Source of the DNA: DASYPP01 sp036006525 | GTDB lineage: Bacteria > Gemmatimonadota > Gemmatimonadetes > Gemmatimonadales > GWC2-71-9 | Reading direction: 5' to 3' | DNA length: 64,000 nt | Assembly: GCA_036006525.1 (NCBI GenBank) | Contig: DASYPP010000033.1 | Location: 1-64,000 of the forward strand | In this document: positions 60,185-64,000 of the stretch, in pieces | Layout of the letters: every line of letters begins with the position of its first letter | Position numbering within the stretch: the stretch's first letter is position 1 | Program-made: the position numbers and the translations under genes | The notes under the pieces: model-generated | What the model saw: only the letters and a program-made list of their open reading frames with translations | What the model was told of the DNA's origin: nothing | The model's database searches: none

Positions 60185-60721
60185 ATGGCAGAACAGGCGA
60201 CGCTGGCCGGGGGATGTTTTTGGTGTTTGGAAGCAGTCTACCTGAACGTCCGTGGAGTAGAAAAGGTCGAATCGGGGTACGCCGGCGGCGAAGTCGCCAA
60301 CCCGACCTACGAGGCGGTTTGCACCGGGCGCACCGGCCACGCCGAGGTGGTCCAGGTGACCTACGATCCCCAGGCCATCAGCTTCCGCGAGCTCCTGGAG
60401 ATCTTCTTCACCATTCACGACCCCACCACCCTGAACCGCCAGGGCGCCGACAGCGGTACCCAGTACCGTTCGGCGATCTTCTATCACTCGGCGGCCCAGA
60501 AAGCCGAGGCCGAGGAGATGATCGCGACCCTGGAGCGGGAGAAAGTCTACGATTCGGCGATCGTCACCCAGGTCGTCCCGCTGGAGAAGTTCTATCCGGC
60601 CGAGGAGTACCACCGGGACTATTACCAGCGGAACCCCAACCAGGGGTATTGCCGGGCCGTCATCGCGCCCAAGGTGAGCAAGCTGCGCAAGCAGTGGGAG
60701 GACAAGCTGGTTTCGCGCTGA
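60185..60721 (+). CDS. msrA: Peptide methionine sulfoxide reductase A
   Basis: A 178-residue enzyme reducing methionine-S-sulfoxide in proteins. The active site is GGCFWCLEAVY, with GYAGG, GHAEVVQVTYDP and YPAEEYHRDYYQRNP. A C-terminal Cys (GYCRAVI) can serve as the recycling residue. GAGGAG precedes the ATG. No msrB is adjacent or fused. Cytoplasmic, as no signal peptide is present. Confidence 0.97.
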   Translation: MAEQATLAGGCFWCLEAVYLNVRGVEKVESGYAGGEVANPTYEAVCTGRTGHAEVVQVTYDPQAISFRELLEIFFTIHDPTTLNRQGADSGTQYRSAIFYHSAAQKAEAEEMIATLEREKVYDSAIVTQVVPLEKFYPAEEYHRDYYQRNPNQGYCRAVIAPKVSKLRKQWEDKLVSR

Positions 60722-60814
60722 GCCGGTGTGGGCTACCTCACGGCTGAAAAAGGCCGACAGGTGAAGGTTGGGAAACGGCCGGAGCGATGAACCTGCAGCG
60801 ACCAGGAGTGATCC

Positions 60815-61660
60815 ATGCGGTGGACCCGGGGCGGAGACAGCAGCAACGTAGAAGACCGGCGGGGCATGGGATCCCGCTTCGGCGGCGGCATGCGCCTCGG
60901 CCTGGGCGGCACCGTGGTGCTCCTCATCCTGAGCGTGATCTTCAAGAAGGATTTCAGCTCCATGCTGGGCGGAGGCGACCCCAGCAGCGCCGCGACCGAG
61001 CCGGGCACTCCCTACCAGGAGACCGCGACCGAGAAGGACCGGCGCGAGTTCATCACCTTCGTGTTCAACGAGGCCCAGACCGTGTGGCAGCAGACCCTCA
61101 GCCAGAAAGGCGAGCAGTACCGCGACGCCAAGCTGGTGCTGTTCACCGACGCCACGGACTCCGGCTGCGGCGCCGCGCAGAGCGCCAGCGGCCCCTTCTA
61201 CTGCCCGGAAGACGAGCGGGTGTACATCGACCTCGGTTTTTATGACGAGCTGCAGCAGCGCTTCGGAGCCGCTGGTGACTTCGCCCAGGCTTACGTCATC
61301 GCCCACGAAGTCGGCCACCACGTCCAGCACCTGCTCGGCATCGATGACCAGGTCCGGACCGCGCAGCAGCGAAACCCGGACAACGCCAACGAATGGTCGG
61401 TGCGGCTCGAGCTCCAGGCTGACTGTTTCGCCGGGGTCTGGGGGCATGCCGAGGAGCAACAGAACCGGCTGGAAACGGGAGACGTGGAAGAGGCATTGAA
61501 CGCGGCGGCGGCGATCGGCGACGACCGGATTCAGCGGATGTCGGGCCAATCGGTGTCGCCCGAGTCGTTCACCCACGGGTCGTCAGCGCAGCGGGTGGAG
61601 TGGTTTCGCAGAGGGATGCAGGACGCGAGGATCGAGAGTTGTAATACGTTTGAGGGGTGA
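60815..61660 (+). CDS. YpfJ-type neutral zinc metallopeptidase
   Basis: A 281-residue protein of the neutral zinc metallopeptidase family. N-terminal MRWTRGGDSSNVEDRRG is family-typical, then one membrane helix (LGLGGTVVLLILSVIF), CGAAQSASGPFYCPEDERVYIDLGF (in parts), the zinc motif HEVGHHVQ and the RLELQADCFAGVWGH ligand region. It is presumably anchored in the inner membrane with the catalytic part in the periplasm. Substrate unknown. Confidence 0.94.
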   Translation: MRWTRGGDSSNVEDRRGMGSRFGGGMRLGLGGTVVLLILSVIFKKDFSSMLGGGDPSSAATEPGTPYQETATEKDRREFITFVFNEAQTVWQQTLSQKGEQYRDAKLVLFTDATDSGCGAAQSASGPFYCPEDERVYIDLGFYDELQQRFGAAGDFAQAYVIAHEVGHHVQHLLGIDDQVRTAQQRNPDNANEWSVRLELQADCFAGVWGHAEEQQNRLETGDVEEALNAAAAIGDDRIQRMSGQSVSPESFTHGSSAQRVEWFRRGMQDARIESCNTFEG

Positions 61661-61672
61661 CGGGCACGGAGG

Positions 61673-61698
61673 GGACGGGCACGGAGGCCCGTCCTACC
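61673..61698. repeat. GGACGGGC...GCCCGTCC hairpin repeat, copy 2
   Basis: It matches 48125-48150 in 24 of 26 positions. Here it is preceded by another GACGGGCACGGAGG word (61659-61672), so the left half is a tandem pair. It lies 13 nt after the zinc peptidase stop, again at a 3' end. The remainder of the gap to 61793 holds nothing I can name. Confidence 0.8.
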
Positions 61699-61793
61699 AT
61701 GCAAAAACAACACGGGGCACGTCAGCAGGGCCGTTGTGGTAAGGACGCGGACGCGCCCTTCTTCTGCTGACATACCGCCGTGTCGTCTTCTAC

Positions 61794-62798
61794 CTACGGC
61801 TGCGAAACCGGGACGCTTCCTCCCTCAAAGACCTGGCTGGCAAGCGCGAATCCTCGATCGTTGGTCACCGGGGCGATCACCTGCCGAATCGAGCCGGGGA
61901 ACGGCTTCGGGGCCGCGTGGGCGCCGAACGGATCGGTATACCAAACTGTCGGCCCGCCGACATTGTAGATGCCGGTCTGGTTGAAATAGACGCGCCGACG
62001 CTCCCTTAAGGTGGGGAACGCCTCACATCCGCCGCTGTGTGCCCCGTCACCACCTGTAACATCCTGGCCGCAGAGGTCCATCAGCATCTGGCTAGCGCTC
62101 TGGGGGTCGGCATCAACCACCCTGACCGGCGTCACCAGCCCGAATCGCGGGTCGAAGAATGCCAGGCGGGCCCCGTCTCCCGTCGCGATCGTCGCCGGCT
62201 GGTCCGCGCGCACCAGGGTGGTGGCGTGGATCTCGGTCCCATCGTCGCACCTCACGTGGTACACCAGTTCGGTGGGGTTGCCGGTTGAAGGATCTCCGGG
62301 AACCGCCTGGTGAAACTTGACCAGGAAATCACAGCGAACCCCGATGTCCTCCCGCTGCCCGGCCACCTCCTGCTGCAGCATCACCCCGTTCTGCCACTCG
62401 ACTTTCTGCGCCGCGTGGTCCTCCGGCAGGGCACGGCCCGAGTCCCAGATGCTGAGCGCCTCGCCGGCCACGCCGAAGGGCACCTCACCTATGGCTTGGT
62501 AGAGGGCCGAGCCGCGGGGGTCTCGGCCGTGCTCGTGGCCGTAGCTGCAGCCTTTCACCGGATCCACGGCGGGATGCCAGGTGGGATAGAGCTTGCCATC
62601 GGGTCCGGCGACGACGTAGCGATCGTGATCGGCCCTGCTGCAGGTGGCATAACCGGCCGGAGACCAGAGGCTCATGGCGCGGCTCCTCGCGCCCAGGGAA
62701 TTGTCGGCGATGCCGCCACCATCACAGCTGGTGACGAGCAAGGCGGAGGCGACCAAAGCGCCAGACACAGCGAAAGTTCCCAGTCTCAGCATAGCCAT
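61794..62798 (-). CDS. Putative lipoprotein of unknown function
   Basis: About 334 residues from the ATG at 62798 (62792 is an alternative). Signal peptide with lipobox (ASALLVTSC), then a globular region with many His/Cys/Asp residues: ATCSRADHDRYVVAGPDGK, LYPTWHPAVDPVKGCSYGHE, HGRDPRGS, and several later Cys. The pattern suggests a secreted metal-binding or disulfide-rich enzyme, but I do not recognise the family. An AT-rich 186-nt region lies upstream, unlike most intergenic DNA here. Confidence 0.65.
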   Translation of the reverse strand: MAMLRLGTFAVSGALVASALLVTSCDGGGIADNSLGARSRAMSLWSPAGYATCSRADHDRYVVAGPDGKLYPTWHPAVDPVKGCSYGHEHGRDPRGSALYQAIGEVPFGVAGEALSIWDSGRALPEDHAAQKVEWQNGVMLQQEVAGQREDIGVRCDFLVKFHQAVPGDPSTGNPTELVYHVRCDDGTEIHATTLVRADQPATIATGDGARLAFFDPRFGLVTPVRVVDADPQSASQMLMDLCGQDVTGGDGAHSGGCEAFPTLRERRRVYFNQTGIYNVGGPTVWYTDPFGAHAAPKPFPGSIRQVIAPVTNDRGFALASQVFEGGSVPVSQP

Positions 62799-62984
62799 CT
62801 CAGTCACGAGGAATCGGGCTGCCGGGTTATATGAGGGGAGGTGTCGCAAACTGGGGGTCGGGTGGCTGTCGCGCAATATCAATTAATTACACAGCCAGAC
62901 GAAAATTACGAAGTTTGACATATAACTGGCTTCGAGACAGGGCATTACACAGGCGCAATATATGGCAGTTACGTCAGAAATTCG

Positions 62985-64000
62985 TTATTCGACAGGTCGA
63001 ATATCGCTGGCGGACGGCCGCGGACGGCCGGAGCCCGGCGTGCCCACGACCTTGTTGCGGCCTTCCTGTTTGGCCTGGAACAGCCGCCGGTCGGCGAGGT
63101 CGAGCAGGTCGTCCTCTTCCAGGCCATCCTCCGGCAGGCAGGCCACACCGGCGCTGATAGTCAGCCGGGCCTGGACCCCGCGCTTGGGAATGTCGATGAC
63201 CTGGCTGGCCACTTCCAGGCGCATCGCTTCGATCTTGTCCACGGCCACCCCGAGCGGAGTCATCGGCAGAATGACCACGAACTCCTCGCCGCCATAGCGC
63301 GCGATCACGTCGCTCTGACGGAGCGAGCCCCGGATGGTGCTGGCCAGGACCTGGAGCGCGGCGTCCCCGGCCGCGTGCCCCATGGTGTCGTTGAACCGTT
63401 TGAAGTGGTCCACGTCGATCATCGCGACCGACATCGGGTGATTGTAGCGGCGGGCCCGGCTCACCTCGGACGTCATTCGCTCGTCGAAATAGCCCCGGTT
63501 CATCAGCCCGGTGAGCCGGTCGCTGGTGGACAGCCGGCGCAGCCGCTGGGCCCGCAGCACCACGGCGGTGCTCAGGATCGATGCGGCGAACAGGATGACG
63601 AGGCGGGAGACCTGGGAACCCCAGTCGAACATGCCGTAGCGGAAGGGCGCGAACATGTCATTGTTCAGGTCCCAGTGGGACTGGGCGTACCAGACGATCG
63701 CCCCGTACTGGATCAGGGTCAGCAGTCCGGCCACCAGGCAGATGCGGACGTCGTAACGCAGACAGCTCGCGGCGATGGCGAGGAAGTAGACCTCGAAGAC
63801 CACCCGGCTGTTGACGGCGGTGTGGGGCAGGTCCACGACCAGGAACATCGCCAGCGCGCCACTCACCATGCTCACGTCGAGGATGCTGGTCAGCATCCCG
63901 AGCCAGGGCCGGTAGAATCCCTGGCGCACCAGCAGGTAGACCGAGATGGCGAGGAGAAAGGCGGCGAGCGCGGTGCCGAGGCCGATCAGAGTCTCGATCG
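62985..64000 (-). CDS. Membrane-bound GGDEF diguanylate cyclase, 5' end outside the window
   Basis: At least 338 residues; the frame is open to the window edge, so the true start is beyond base 64000. The N-terminal part has about six or more hydrophobic helices (LIGLGTALAAFLLAISVYLL, VSMVSGALAMFLVVDLPH). The GGDEF domain has RYGGEEF, the nucleotide-binding IDVDHFKRFNDTMGHAAGD, and an inhibitory site RQSD five residues before GGEEF. It should make c-di-GMP with product feedback. The HD-GYP protein and NrnA in the window belong to the same signalling chemistry. Confidence 0.92.
   Translation of the reverse strand, partial: IETLIGLGTALAAFLLAISVYLLVRQGFYRPWLGMLTSILDVSMVSGALAMFLVVDLPHTAVNSRVVFEVYFLAIAASCLRYDVRICLVAGLLTLIQYGAIVWYAQSHWDLNNDMFAPFRYGMFDWGSQVSRLVILFAASILSTAVVLRAQRLRRLSTSDRLTGLMNRGYFDERMTSEVSRARRYNHPMSVAMIDVDHFKRFNDTMGHAAGDAALQVLASTIRGSLRQSDVIARYGGEEFVVILPMTPLGVAVDKIEAMRLEVASQVIDIPKRGVQARLTISAGVACLPEDGLEEDDLLDLADRRLFQAKQEGRNKVVGTPGSGRPRPSASDIRPVE

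Overview
The window is a dense, GC-rich (roughly two-thirds GC by eye) bacterial chromosome segment with about 58 protein genes on both strands. It has no rRNA, no recognisable tRNA, no insertion sequence, no phage gene and no CRISPR array. The gene content suggests a Gram-negative soil or freshwater bacterium of the Gemmatimonadota or a near relative: a GWxTD-type lipidless secreted protein, several outer-membrane barrels, many GTG/TTG starts, class III cyclase and GGDEF signalling, and a UbiA/UbiD/UbiX/UbiE set that fits futalosine-type menaquinone synthesis. The phylum assignment is inference; no marker gene settles it.

Layout. 1-6.7 kb: end of an acyltransferase, a hybrid histidine kinase, and on the minus strand a PilB/GspE ATPase fused to a receiver domain, a Nudix hydrolase and a beta-helix protein. 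6.8-15.4 kb: outer-membrane barrel, FHA-GAF-adenylate cyclase, two LTXXQ/Spy-like periplasmic proteins flanking an S41 protease, Maf and D-aminoacyl-tRNA deacylase. 15.4-18.6 kb: globin, then a three-gene set of coiled-coil protein, membrane OmpA-domain protein and Rab-like GTPase. 18.6-27 kb: glmM-glmS, HD-GYP response regulator, a transsulfuration enzyme, M48 peptidase, purD, cupredoxin. 27-32.6 kb: mutM, a Cho/UvrC-like nuclease, the GWxTD-like protein, a phosphoesterase. 32.6-37 kb: menG/ubiE-ubiA-ubiD-(56-codon ORF)-ubiX. 37-40.7 kb: ECF sigma, zinc anti-sigma and two envelope proteins. 40.7-49.6 kb: nrnA-nifU-mrp-SAM hydrolase, amino-acid permease, guaB, SH3 protein. 49.6-56.3 kb: gpmI, a divergent QueD homologue, CoA-binding protein, mobA-mobB-moeA. 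56.5-64 kb: a yybP-ykoY riboswitch controlling terC, a UMF1 transporter, yjbQ, msrA, a zinc peptidase, an unknown lipoprotein and a membrane diguanylate cyclase cut by the window end.

Most genes are in short operons with 1-14 nt overlaps (ATGA, GTGA, CTGA, TGATG), so translational coupling is common. Two genes (the histidine kinase and purD) appear to start with CTG inside a CTGA overlap.

The most unusual feature is a scattered set of about 17 short intergenic elements. Each is built from 7-9 nt direct repeats, in most cases followed by a second array that is the inverted complement, so the whole can fold into a long hairpin. The repeat word differs at nearly every locus but the architecture is the same. 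They lie at gene boundaries and in several places supply a stop codon, a start-proximal ribosome-binding site, or the first codons of a gene. Other points of interest are the small proline-rich ORF between ubiD and ubiX, a seven-codon leader ORF coupling the Mn riboswitch to terC, the PilB-receiver fusion, and a QueD homologue without its catalytic triad.
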